64,000 nt of DNA from Haematobacter genomosp. 1. GTDB lineage: Bacteria > Pseudomonadota > Alphaproteobacteria > Rhodobacterales > Rhodobacteraceae. This document shows, piece after piece, positions 52,937 to 62,011 of the stretch (positions are counted from its first letter, which is position 1; each line of letters starts with the position of its first letter). The stretch is taken from positions 1-64,000 of the forward strand of contig NZ_NIPW01000015.1 of the NCBI RefSeq assembly GCF_002196855.1, in the 5' to 3' direction. The position numbers and the translations under genes are program-made. The notes under the pieces were generated by a model, which was given only the letters and a program-made list of their open reading frames with translations, was not told where the DNA came from and did no database searches.

Positions 52937-54784
52937 TCAGCGGCCCGCGCCACCCTTCAACCCGAAGCGATGCATCTGCCGATGGATCGTGGAGCGGTTC
53001 ACCCCCAGCCGCCGCGCCGCCTCCGAGATGTTGCCCCCCGAGTCCTCCAGCGCGCGGAGAAGCTGCGCCGCCTCCCCCTCTGCATGTTGCGGCACATGGG
53101 CGGCCGCACGCGGGACATCCGAAGGGAGCACCGCCCGCCCGGTAGCGGTGACGGCCAGCGCGCGGGCAAGATACCCGAGTTCCCGGAGGTTCCCCGGCCA
53201 GTCGTAGCGGGACAATGCCTCCACCACTTCCACGGACAGGGGCGTCGGGGTCGCGAAGGCTTCCGCGAAGGCGCGTTCGGCCAGCCAGAGAAGATCCTGC
53301 CGATGGCGGAGCGCCGGAAGGCGGATGAGCGCGCCGTTCAGCCGATGGAACAGATCCGCCCGGAAGCGCCCCTCCGCCGCCGCCTGACCAAGATCGCACT
53401 GGCTTGTCGCGATGATCCGCAAAGGCAGGGGCGCAGCCCGCACCCCACCGACCGGCAAGGCTCCCTCCTCCGCCGCAAGGCGGAGAAACCGGCGCTGCAA
53501 TCCGGGCGGCAGCTCCTCCACCTTGTCGAGCACCAGGGTTCCGCCACCGGCCTCCGCGATCATTCCGCCGCCCCGCTCCCCTGCCCGGCCAAAGAGCAGC
53601 GCGCCGTCCTCTTCGGCCAGTCCGGCACAGGGCAGCACGACCAGCGGGCCCTTGCCCGCGAGCGCATGTATCGCCCGCGCGAGCGTCAGCTTCCCCGTGC
53701 CGGTCTCCCCCTCGATCAGCAGCGGCAGGGGTGAGGCCGCGAGCGCCGCGGCGCGGCCGAGCGTCAGCTCCATCACCGGATCCGCCCCCGCAAGCCCCCG
53801 GAGGCCCTGCGGCAGCCGCTCCGGCCGCGGCGGGGCACGGAGCGGGGCGGGCCGCGGCTCTATGGCATGGGCGAACAGGCGATGACCGTCCCGCGTCTCC
53901 ACGAACCGCTCCGCCGCCTGACGCTGCCGGGTCAACCCCTCCAGCCGGTCCAGCGAGATGTCGAGAAAATCCGAGATCGGCCGCCCGATCAGCGCCTCCG
54001 GACCCCGCCAGTCCAGCCCCGCCGCCCGCGCCATCAGCCGTGCCGCCCCGTTGGTCATGCCGATCACCCGGCCGGCTGTATCGAGCGAGACCGCCGCCTC
54101 CGGGTCCACATCCAGGAAATCCGCGCCGGCGGACAGGCGCAGCACCCATTCGCGCCTGCTTTCCGCCATGAGGTTCGCCATCTCGATCCGCCGCGCCGAT
54201 TGCCGGACGAGGTTCAGCGCCAGCGACTGGCTGGCCCGCGGCAGGGGAGAGGAGAGGAGCGAGATGTCCAGCACCGCCGCCAGCCGCCCGCCGGTATCGT
54301 AGATCGGCGCCGCCGTGCAGGACAGCCCGGTATGCGCGAGGTCGAAATGATCGCTCTGATGGATGATGAGCGCCTCTCCCGTCTCGATACAGGCGCCGAG
54401 CGCGCAGGTGCCCGCCCGCTCCTCGGACCATTCCGCCCCCAGATAGAGCCCGCTCCGGCGCAGCGCCGCCTTCTGCGCGGGATCGCCCAGATATTCCACG
54501 GTCACGCCTGCACTGTCGGCCAGCATGAGCACGTAGTTCTGCCCCGCCACGAGCGAGTAGAGATGCTCGATACCGCTCCGCGCGATCGCGATGAGATCCT
54601 CCGAGCGCTGCCTGTGCAGGCGGAGCGCGCTGTCGGGCAGGATATAGGCCTCCGACCGTGCCGCAGGATCCAGCCGGTGCTGGTTCAGACAGCGCAGCCA
54701 GCTCTGCACGACCACTGGCGCGCGTTGCCCGGCCCTGCCACGGGAGACCTCCTCGATCTCGCGGATGTGGTGGAGATCCTCCAT
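52937..54784 (-). CDS. AcoR-like AAA+ activator lacking the GAFTGA loop
   Basis: A 615-residue regulator with AcoR architecture: an N-terminal GAF-type sensor (about 60-210), a PAS-like segment (about 230-310), an AAA+ domain (Walker A GETGTGK) and a C-terminal Fis helix-turn-helix (ALEDSGGNISEAARRLGVNRSTIHRQMHRFGL). The region that should carry GAFTGA, needed to contact sigma-54, is shortened to LLFGRAGERGGGMIAEAGGGTLVLDK. Walker B also ends DK instead of DE. It may thus work without sigma-54, as R. capsulatus NtrC does, or be a defective ATPase. It has a strong GGAGGAGGAGGGG ribosome site. It is divergent from the flavin monooxygenase gene. Confidence 0.88.
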   Translation of the reverse strand: MEDLHHIREIEEVSRGRAGQRAPVVVQSWLRCLNQHRLDPAARSEAYILPDSALRLHRQRSEDLIAIARSGIEHLYSLVAGQNYVLMLADSAGVTVEYLGDPAQKAALRRSGLYLGAEWSEERAGTCALGACIETGEALIIHQSDHFDLAHTGLSCTAAPIYDTGGRLAAVLDISLLSSPLPRASQSLALNLVRQSARRIEMANLMAESRREWVLRLSAGADFLDVDPEAAVSLDTAGRVIGMTNGAARLMARAAGLDWRGPEALIGRPISDFLDISLDRLEGLTRQRQAAERFVETRDGHRLFAHAIEPRPAPLRAPPRPERLPQGLRGLAGADPVMELTLGRAAALAASPLPLLIEGETGTGKLTLARAIHALAGKGPLVVLPCAGLAEEDGALLFGRAGERGGGMIAEAGGGTLVLDKVEELPPGLQRRFLRLAAEEGALPVGGVRAAPLPLRIIATSQCDLGQAAAEGRFRADLFHRLNGALIRLPALRHRQDLLWLAERAFAEAFATPTPLSVEVVEALSRYDWPGNLRELGYLARALAVTATGRAVLPSDVPRAAAHVPQHAEGEAAQLLRALEDSGGNISEAARRLGVNRSTIHRQMHRFGLKGGAGR

Positions 54785-54856
54785 CCCCTCCTCCTCCCCA
54801 TGCCGGCCCCTCCTCCGACGGAACAAGGTTAGCGGAAGCGCGGCGCTTGGGAAGCC

Positions 54857-54898
54857 TGTTGCAGGGCGATGCAACACCTGTTGCAGGGCGCGGCAACG
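54857..54898. promoter_or_regulatory. Two tandem palindromes, likely AcoR-like activator sites
   Basis: TGTTGCA-GGGCGA-TGCAACA at 54857-54876 is a perfect 7-bp palindrome; a near copy TGTTGCA-GGGCGC-GGCAACG lies at 54879-54898. Their centres are 22 bp apart, two helix turns, and both start with the same CCTGTTGCAGGGCG. They sit between the divergent regulator and monooxygenase genes. No sigma-54 -24/-12 promoter was found in this region. Confidence 0.6.
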
Positions 54899-55065
54899 CA
54901 CGTTCGTTTAACCTGTTGAAAACATGTGATGTCGTATTTGTGTTTCCGGTTTCTCGTCCCCCGCCCCAGTCTTGTCCCACCGCCACAACGCACCCTCACG
55001 GGGCGATTCGGCGAAGGGCTGGCCGGGGAGGGTCGGCCATCATGGCGAAGCAGAGGGAGGACACC

Positions 55066-56868
55066 ATGCTCGACACGACAAGACATGCCGCATTCGATGC
55101 GCTCATCCGCGATCTGGAACGCGCGCTTGTCGCGCAGGACGCGGATGCGGTGGCGGATCTGTTTCTGGAGACGGGCTTCTGGCGCGATCTGGCCGCTTTC
55201 ACCTGGAACATCCGCACCTGCGAGGGGCGGGAGGAGATCCGCGCCATGGCGGCGGAGCAGCTTGCCGCGATCAAGCCTGAATCCCTGCATCTCGACCCGG
55301 CGGAGGAGGTCGGCGAGAACGGCGATGTCACGGAGGGCTGGCTGCGGTTCGAAACGGCAACGGGCCGCGGCGTGGGCTATCTGCGCATGAAGGACGGCCG
55401 GATATGGACGCTTCTGACGACGCTCCACGAACTGAAGGGCCATGAGGAACCCCGCGGCCTCCGCCGCCCGATGGGTGCCGAGCATGGGCATGACCCGGAC
55501 CGCAAGAGCTGGAAGGAAAAGCGGGAGGCGGAAACCGCCCGTCTGGGCTATGAGGAGCAGCCCTACGTGCTCATCATCGGCGGCGGACAGGGCGGCATCG
55601 CGCTCGGGGCGCGGCTGCGGCAGTTGAACGTGCCGACGATCATCGTGGACCGTCACGCCCGCCCCGGAGATCAGTGGCGGAGCCGTTACAAGTCGCTCTG
55701 CCTGCATGACCCGGTCTGGTATGACCACCTGCCCTACATCCCCTTTCCCGACAACTGGCCGGTCTTCGCGCCCAAGGACAAGGTCGGCGACTGGCTGGAG
55801 ATGTACACCAAGGTCATGGAGCTGAACTACTGGTCCAGCACCACGGCCAAATCGGCGCAATGGGACGAAGCGCGGAAGGAATGGACCGTCACTGTTGAGC
55901 GCGACGGCGAGGAAATCGTGCTTCACCCCAAGCAGCTCGTGCTGGCGACCGGCATGTCTGGCAAGGCGAATGTCCCGAAAATCCCCGGTCAGGACGTATT
56001 CAAGGGAGAGCAGCAGCATTCCAGCCGCCACCCCGGCCCCGATGCCTATCGCGGCAAGCGGGTGGTGGTGATCGGCGCCAACAACTCCGCCCATGACATC
56101 TCCGCCGCGCTCTGGGAAAATGGCGCGGATGTGACGATGGTGCAGCGTTCCTCCACCCATATCGTCAGGTCCGACAGCCTGATGGAGGTCTGTCTTGGCG
56201 GGCTCTATTCCGAGCAGGCGGTGGCAAACGGCATCACGCATGACAAGGCGGACATGATCTTTGCCTCCATCCCCTATCGGATCATGCACAGCTTCCACGT
56301 GCCCCAGTATGACGAGATCAAGAAACGCGACGCCGATTTCTACGCAGCGCTGGAGAAGGCGGGCTTCATGCTCGATTTCGGCGATGACGAGAGCGGGCTG
56401 TTCATGAAATACCTCCGCCGCGGGTCGGGCTATTACATCGATGTGGGGGCCTGCGATCTCATCATCGATGGGTCGATCAAGCTGCAATCCGGCAAGGGGA
56501 TCAGCCATCTGAGCGAAGATGCGGTCGTTCTGGACGACGGGACGGAACTGCCCGCCGATCTGGTGGTCTATGCGACGGGATACGGGTCCATGAACGGCTG
56601 GGCGGCGGATCTCATCAGTCAGGAAGTGGCGGACAAGGTCGGCAAATGCTGGGGTCTGGGTTCCGAAACCACCAAGGATCCTGGCCCGTGGGAGGGGGAG
56701 CAGCGCAACATGTGGAAGCCCACCCAGCAGGAAGGGCTGTGGTTCCACGGCGGCAACCTGCACCAGTCGCGGCATTATTCCCGCTATCTCGCCCTGCAGC
56801 TGAAGGCACGGGCAGAGGGGATCGACACGCCCGTCTGGGGCATGAACGCACCGCATCACCTGCAGTGA
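55066..56868 (+). CDS. Flavin-containing monooxygenase with N-terminal NTF2/SnoaL-like domain
   Basis: A 600-residue protein. Residues 1-130 form an NTF2/SnoaL-like domain (DADAVADLFLETGFWRDLAAFTWNI, then WTLLTTLHELKGHEE). The remainder is a class B flavoprotein monooxygenase: FAD site IIGGGQGG (170-177), the NADPH site VVVIGANNSAHDI near 335, and YATGYGS near the end. Such fusions act on small carbonyl, amine or sulfur compounds; the substrate here is unknown. GGGAGG stands five bases before the ATG at 55066; an ATG at 55042 is an alternative. The divergent AcoR-like gene and the tandem palindromes suggest inducible control. Confidence 0.88.
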   Translation: MLDTTRHAAFDALIRDLERALVAQDADAVADLFLETGFWRDLAAFTWNIRTCEGREEIRAMAAEQLAAIKPESLHLDPAEEVGENGDVTEGWLRFETATGRGVGYLRMKDGRIWTLLTTLHELKGHEEPRGLRRPMGAEHGHDPDRKSWKEKREAETARLGYEEQPYVLIIGGGQGGIALGARLRQLNVPTIIVDRHARPGDQWRSRYKSLCLHDPVWYDHLPYIPFPDNWPVFAPKDKVGDWLEMYTKVMELNYWSSTTAKSAQWDEARKEWTVTVERDGEEIVLHPKQLVLATGMSGKANVPKIPGQDVFKGEQQHSSRHPGPDAYRGKRVVVIGANNSAHDISAALWENGADVTMVQRSSTHIVRSDSLMEVCLGGLYSEQAVANGITHDKADMIFASIPYRIMHSFHVPQYDEIKKRDADFYAALEKAGFMLDFGDDESGLFMKYLRRGSGYYIDVGACDLIIDGSIKLQSGKGISHLSEDAVVLDDGTELPADLVVYATGYGSMNGWAADLISQEVADKVGKCWGLGSETTKDPGPWEGEQRNMWKPTQQEGLWFHGGNLHQSRHYSRYLALQLKARAEGIDTPVWGMNAPHHLQ

Positions 56869-56981
56869 CCGCCCTCGACCCGTGACGCGAAACGCGCGGC
56901 GCCTCCCTCGGGTGGCGCCGCAATACCCGTTCCCCTTCCGTTCACGAACCGTTAACCTGCGCGCGAAGCCGGGAGTCGCGC

Positions 56982-58985
56982 ATGGGATATCTGGACAAAC
57001 TGAACGACCGGCAGCGGCAGGCGGTGGAGCATGGGGCGGGGCCGCTCCTCGTCATCGCCGGGGCAGGATCGGGCAAGACAAATACGCTCGCGCATCGCGT
57101 GGCACATCTGCTTGTGCAGGGCGCCGATCCGCGCCGTATCCTGCTGATGACCTTTTCGCGTCGCGCGGCGGCGGAGCTGACCCGGCGGGTCGAGCGGATC
57201 GCGGCTTCCGCTCTCCCCGCGGGGTATGCCGCGGATGCCCTGACCTGGGCGGGAACCTTTCACGGGATCGGCGCGCGGCTTCTGCGCGACTATGCATCGC
57301 AGATCGGCCTGGCACCGGATTTCACCATCCATGACAGGGAGGATTCGGCCGATCTGATGAACCTCTCCCGCCATGGGGTCGGCCTGTCGCGCACCGAGGC
57401 GCGCTTTCCCGGCAAGGGCACCTGCCTTGCCATATACTCCCGCACCGTCAACTCGGGCGAGGGGCTTGCGGATGTCCTGAAACGCCATTTCCCATGGTGT
57501 GCGATGTGGGAGGCGGACCTGAAGCGGCTTTTCGCAGCCTATGTCGCGGCGAAGCAGGCGCAGAACGTGCTGGATTACGACGACCTCCTTCTGGCCTGGG
57601 CGGAGGTGATGGAGGAACCGGACTTTGCCGCCCATATCGGCGCGATGTGGGATCACGTGCTGATCGACGAATATCAGGACACCAATCGCCTGCAATCGCG
57701 CATCCTCCAGGGGCTGAAACCCGATGGGGCGGGGTTGACGGTGGTGGGCGACGATGCCCAATCGATCTATGCGTTCCGTGCGGCGACCGTGCGCAACATC
57801 CTCGACTTCCCCGCCGCCTTCACGCCGCCCGCCGCCGTGGTGACGCTGGAGCGGAACTACAGATCGACGCAGCCCATTCTCACCGCCGCGAATGCCGTGA
57901 TCGCAGAGGCGCGGGAGCGGTTCAGCAAAACCCTCTGGAGCGACCGTGCCTCCGCCGAGAAGCCCCGGCTCGTCACCGTGGCGAACGAGATGGATCAGGC
58001 GCGGCATGTCGTTGATCAGCTTCTCGCCAACCGGGAAGACGGGATGCGCCTCCGGGATCAGGCGGTGCTGTTCCGCACCTCCAGCCATTCCGGCCAACTG
58101 GAGGTGGAGCTGACCCGGCGCAACGTGCCCTTCGTGAAATTCGGCGGCCTGAAGTTTCTTGACTCGGCACATGTGAAGGACCTGCTCGCCGTGCTCCGGT
58201 TCGGGCAGAACCCGAGGGACAGGGTGGCGGGCTTTCGGGCGTTGCAGCTTCTGCCCGGCCTCGGGCCCGGAACGGCGGGCAGGGTGCTCGATGCGATGGC
58301 CACAGCGCCGCGGCCGCTGCAGGCGCTGTCCGATTTCCCGGTTCCGGCCCGCGTGACCGGCTGGGCTGAACTGGTTCAGACCCTGCGCCCCCTTGGCTGG
58401 CCGGAGGCGTTGAGCCGGGCGCGGCTGTGGTATGAGCCGCACCTGGACCGGCTGCACGAGGATGCTGAATTCCGCCGCGCCGATCTTCTTCAGCTGGAGC
58501 AGATCGCCATGGCCTATCCCTCGCAGGAGCGGTTCCTGACCGATCTCACCCTCGACCCGCCGGATGCCACCAGCGGGCCTTCCGGCGTGGCGCTCAAGGA
58601 CGAGGATTACGTGATCCTCTCCACCATCCACTCCGCCAAGGGGCAGGAGTGGCGCTCCGTCTTTGTCTTGAACGCGGTCGATGGCTGCATCCCCTCCGAC
58701 CTCGGGGTTGGCGATACGGCTGAACTGGAGGAGGAGCGCCGCCTGCTCTACGTCGCAATGACGCGCGCGAAGGACCGGCTGACGCTGGGCATTCCGCTCA
58801 AGTTCCATGTCACGCAGCAAAGCCGCAACGGGGACCGTCACCTTTATGCCGCCCGCACCCGTTTCATCACGCGGGACATGCTGGAGCATTTCGACGTGAC
58901 CTACTGGTCTCCCCCCATCGCCGCAGAGGCCGCGCCGCCGCCCAAGATCGACATTGCCCGCAAGATGCGCGGCATGTGGCAGTAG
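56982..58985 (+). CDS. UvrD/Rep-type ATP-dependent DNA helicase
   Basis: A 667-residue superfamily 1A helicase: Q-motif LNDRQRQAVEH, Walker A AGAGSGKT (26-33), LIDEYQDTN, DDAQSIYAFRAA, LERNYRST and STIHSAKGQEWRSVFVLN followed by LYVAMTRAKD. It unwinds DNA 3' to 5' with ATP. It is somewhat shorter than UvrD (720) and lacks the C-terminal Tudor-like part. It is a paralogue type common in alphaproteobacteria, so assignment as the true repair UvrD is not made. No operon partner is tight. Confidence 0.93.
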   Translation: MGYLDKLNDRQRQAVEHGAGPLLVIAGAGSGKTNTLAHRVAHLLVQGADPRRILLMTFSRRAAAELTRRVERIAASALPAGYAADALTWAGTFHGIGARLLRDYASQIGLAPDFTIHDREDSADLMNLSRHGVGLSRTEARFPGKGTCLAIYSRTVNSGEGLADVLKRHFPWCAMWEADLKRLFAAYVAAKQAQNVLDYDDLLLAWAEVMEEPDFAAHIGAMWDHVLIDEYQDTNRLQSRILQGLKPDGAGLTVVGDDAQSIYAFRAATVRNILDFPAAFTPPAAVVTLERNYRSTQPILTAANAVIAEARERFSKTLWSDRASAEKPRLVTVANEMDQARHVVDQLLANREDGMRLRDQAVLFRTSSHSGQLEVELTRRNVPFVKFGGLKFLDSAHVKDLLAVLRFGQNPRDRVAGFRALQLLPGLGPGTAGRVLDAMATAPRPLQALSDFPVPARVTGWAELVQTLRPLGWPEALSRARLWYEPHLDRLHEDAEFRRADLLQLEQIAMAYPSQERFLTDLTLDPPDATSGPSGVALKDEDYVILSTIHSAKGQEWRSVFVLNAVDGCIPSDLGVGDTAELEEERRLLYVAMTRAKDRLTLGIPLKFHVTQQSRNGDRHLYAARTRFITRDMLEHFDVTYWSPPIAAEAAPPPKIDIARKMRGMWQ

Positions 58986-59105
58986 CCCCACCGGAAGCTG
59001 CTGCCCTGCCCGGCGGTGCTGCCCGATGACGCGGCTTGCCCCTCTCCGGTCCGACGCTAAGTCCTCCGGGCGCGGGGCTGCCGTGCGGGAATGGTGGAGA
59101 TGGTC

Positions 59106-61079
59106 ATGACCAACGCGAAATCCGGCCCGCAGCGGCCCCTGTCCGCCCCGGTGGTTGAGGCGGATGTCGGGAAAAGCTACTGGCACAAGGGGCCGCAGGA
59201 TACCCTGCCGCCCCCGGATTTCGCTGGCCCCTACATGCGCAACCGCCCATTGCCCGTCACGCCGGTCGAAGGACGGAAGGCGTGGATCATCGGCGGCGGC
59301 ATCGCGGGCATGGCGGCGGCCTTTTACATGATCCGCGACGGGCGCATGAAGGGTGAGGACATCACCATCATCGACACGATGCAGATCGAAGGTGGCTCCC
59401 TCGACGGCTCGGGCAATGCGGAGGAAGGCTACCTGATCCGCGGCGGCCGGGAGATGAACTGGACCTATGACAATTTCTGGGACATGTTCCAGGACATTCC
59501 CGCGCTGGAATTGCCGGAGCCATACAGCGTTCTGGATGAATACCGGCTGATAAACGACAACGATCCGAACTGGTCCAAGGCCCGTCTCTTGCACAACCGC
59601 GGCCAGATCCGCGATTTCTCCACGCTTGGCCTGACACGGGCGCATCAATGGGAACTCCTTCGCCTGCTGCTGAAACGCAAGGAGGAGCTCGACGACATCA
59701 CCATCGAACAGTATTTCAGCGAGAGCTTCCTTCAGACCAACTTCTGGTTCTTCTGGCGCTCCATGTTCGCCTTCCAGAACTGGCAGAGCCTTCTCGAAGT
59801 GAAGCTCTACATGCACCGGTTCCTCGATGCGATCGACGGGCTGGCCGACATGTCGGCCCTGATCTTCCCGAAGTACAATCAGCACGATACGTTCGTGGTG
59901 CCGCTTTCCCGTCACCTGCGCGGACTGGGTGTGCAGATCCGCTTTGGCGTCAGCGTGCAGGATCTGGATATGGAGGAGGAGGACGGGCAGCGTCGGGTGA
60001 CCGCGCTTCGCTGCACCGTGGAGGGTGGGGAGCAGGTCATTCCCGTCGGGCCGAAAGACGTGGTCTTTGCGCTTACCGGCTCCATGACCGATGCCACCGC
60101 CTATGGCGATGACGCGACCGCCCCGGAGCTCGAGGCGCGGCCCGGCCTGCCGCCGAAGGGGAGCGACTGGGATCTGTGGCTCAACCTCGCGCGGAAGTCA
60201 CCGGTCTTCGGCAAGCCGGAAAAGTTCTGCGGCAACATCCCCGGGTCCATGTGGGAATCCGCCACGCTCACCTGCCGGCCCTCGCCGCTCACGGAAAAGC
60301 TCAAGCAACTGTCCGTCAACGATCCCTACTCCGGCAAAACGGTGACGGGCGGTGTCATCACCTTCACCGACTCCAATTGGGTGCTGAGCTTCACCTGCAA
60401 CCGCCAGCCGCATTTTCCCGATCAGCCGAAGGATGTCCTCGTGCTCTGGGTCTATGCCCTGCTGATGGACAAGGACGGCAATCACATCAAGAAGCCGATG
60501 CCGCAATGCACCGGACGAGAAGTGCTCGCGGAGCTATGCTACCATCTTGGCATCGATGACTATATCGACGCGATTGCTGCGGCGACCAAGGTGCGCCTGT
60601 CGCTCATGCCCTATATCACCGCGCAGTTCATGCCCCGCGCAGCCGGCGACAGGCCACGCGTTGTGCCGGAGGGATGCACCAATCTCGCCCTGATGGGGCA
60701 GTTCGTGGAAACCTCGAACGACATCATCTTCACCATGGAAAGTTCGGTCCGCACCGCGCGTATCGGGGTTTATACGCTGCTCGGCCTGCCCAAGATGGTC
60801 ACCGATATCGACCCGAGCCAATATGACATCCGCAATCTGCTGAAAGCCGCGCGGGCCATCAACAACAACGACCCCTTTCCGGGGGAGCGGCTGCTGCACC
60901 GCCTGCTCGACCGGACCTACTACGCCCACATCCTTCCCCCGCTGCCGGATAGGGAAAGCGCTCGGGAGCGGGTGGAGAGCGAGCTGGCGAGCATTCTGGG
61001 CAAGGGAAGTGTCGCTGCCGGTCGGCTGGCGACGCTTGCCGAGCAACTGCGCGAGCGCCTCTCCCGCCCGAAGGGTTAG
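59106..61079 (+). CDS. ohyA: Oleate hydratase
   Basis: A 657-residue FAD-dependent hydratase of the myosin-cross-reactive antigen family: [16 protein letters not shown] (about 61-76), [29 protein letters not shown] with the conserved glutamate, [19 protein letters not shown] and [22 protein letters not shown]. It adds water to the cis-9 double bond of oleic or related acids to give 10-hydroxy fatty acids. GGAG lies six bases before the ATG at 59106; ATG 59091 is possible. A hydroxylating P450 system lies about 1 kb downstream on the other strand, convergent with it. Confidence 0.93.
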   Translation: MTNAKSGPQRPLSAPVVEADVGKSYWHKGPQDTLPPPDFAGPYMRNRPLPVTPVEGRKAWIIGGGIAGMAAAFYMIRDGRMKGEDITIIDTMQIEGGSLDGSGNAEEGYLIRGGREMNWTYDNFWDMFQDIPALELPEPYSVLDEYRLINDNDPNWSKARLLHNRGQIRDFSTLGLTRAHQWELLRLLLKRKEELDDITIEQYFSESFLQTNFWFFWRSMFAFQNWQSLLEVKLYMHRFLDAIDGLADMSALIFPKYNQHDTFVVPLSRHLRGLGVQIRFGVSVQDLDMEEEDGQRRVTALRCTVEGGEQVIPVGPKDVVFALTGSMTDATAYGDDATAPELEARPGLPPKGSDWDLWLNLARKSPVFGKPEKFCGNIPGSMWESATLTCRPSPLTEKLKQLSVNDPYSGKTVTGGVITFTDSNWVLSFTCNRQPHFPDQPKDVLVLWVYALLMDKDGNHIKKPMPQCTGREVLAELCYHLGIDDYIDAIAAATKVRLSLMPYITAQFMPRAAGDRPRVVPEGCTNLALMGQFVETSNDIIFTMESSVRTARIGVYTLLGLPKMVTDIDPSQYDIRNLLKAARAINNNDPFPGERLLHRLLDRTYYAHILPPLPDRESARERVESELASILGKGSVAAGRLATLAEQLRERLSRPKG

Positions 61080-61857
61080 ATTTCCCCCTGCGGGAACGCA
61101 GGTGTCACGTCCCCCCTCGGGCTTCCGCTTGTCCTTGCAGAGGGACGTCACGGCAGAGCGCTAACTTTGCGAGGTGTGCCGTTCGGTTGGTCTGTCGTCC
61201 CGGTAGCGCTTCCGCTTCGGTCGCAACGAGCGACGGCTTTCATCCTTCCGGCCGGGAACTTGAGGGGCTGACAGGTACACGGGTTAACGCCGAAAGGCCG
61301 TCACTGTGGATCATCGTGGCTGCACGACCGTCCCCGGCTTCCAATGCCGACACACCATGCCAGTAGGGACAAGGCGCGCGCCGCTTCCGTCTGCGAATCC
61401 GCGACTTGATGTCCGGTGGATGCTCTCCATGGACAGACCCCAAACGCCGGAAGGGAGGATGACGGCGTGCCGTCAAATTCCGATACCCGGGAACATCGCC
61501 AGCCGCGAAGGGTTTCTTCCTCGACACAGGGAGATGACGAGATGAAGCACACGACGCGAAAAGGCGCACCTTGCGAACCGCTACGGGAGCGTCAGGCCGA
61601 TGCCGGCCAGTCGCAACACCGCGAGCCGATTGATGGAACCGAACAGGCAGATGGCAACAAGCAGGGCTTGTGTGACTGATGGGGTTGGAGAGGACATGCG
61701 TGCTAGCTTGATAGCTAACAAGCCCAGAAAAGTTCTGATGTCCATGTCATTCTGTGACATCGGTTAATTTGTCCCGGAGGCCTCCCAAGCGTTTGGATTG
61801 CCTTGTTAATTTCATCAGGTTGCGCAGGCCTAAAATCTTTCTGCAGCAGCGTTCTAA
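61080..61857. other. Long gene-poor stretch after ohyA
   Basis: A small hairpin at 61087-61102 follows the stop. A 45-residue frame with GGGAG-type ribosome site lies at about 61542-61679, without known relatives. From 61735 the base composition becomes AT-richer, up to repeat R9. No known gene is recognised; remnants of mobile DNA are possible. Confidence 0.45.
61087..61102 (+). terminator. Short hairpin after oleate hydratase
   Basis: CCTGCG-GGAA-CGCAGG is a 6-bp stem with a stable GGAA tetraloop, eight bases after the stop codon. No T-run follows, so termination is only possible. Confidence 0.4.
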
Positions 61858-62011
61858 CGGGCCGCTGCAAAAGGTTTTTTGGCCTGTGTTGGAGCGAAAA
61901 TCGTTCGCCATCTGACGAAATCCAGCCGGAAATATATTTCCGGGGTTTTCCGGGCGATTTTCCGATTTCTGACACATAAGCATGACACTTCAGGACTTTC
62001 TCAGCAGGCTT
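61858..62011 (+). repeat. Dispersed intergenic repeat R9 (type A, forward)
   Basis: Starts CGGGCCGCTGCAAAAGG and ends GACTTTCTCAGCAGGCTT. Interior blocks TGGAGCGAAAATCGTTCGCC, ATCTGACGAAATCCAGCCGG and TTTTCCGATTTCTGACACA match R2 (reversed) and R8. TTCTAACG lies at both edges (61852-61859 and 62010-62017), a possible target duplication. The TAG stop of the ferredoxin reductase gene (62012-62014) touches the right end. Confidence 0.85.

Noticed and set aside
54785-55065. Sigma-54 -24/-12 promoter for the monooxygenase gene
   Set aside because: Looked for TGGC-N7-8-TTGC spacing on the plus strand and found none convincing.
54829-56859. 676-residue minus-strand frame opposite the flavin monooxygenase
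   Set aside because: Antisense shadow; the plus-strand FMO has intact FAD and NADPH motifs.
56952-59915. 987-residue open frame on the minus strand
   Set aside because: It is antisense to the helicase and oleate hydratase genes, both clear family members; composition is rich in Arg/His/Gly as expected of GC-rich shadow frames.
61715-61983. Small minus-strand frames (78-86 residues) ending near repeat R9
   Set aside because: They are formed mostly by repeat R9 sequence and have no start-site support.
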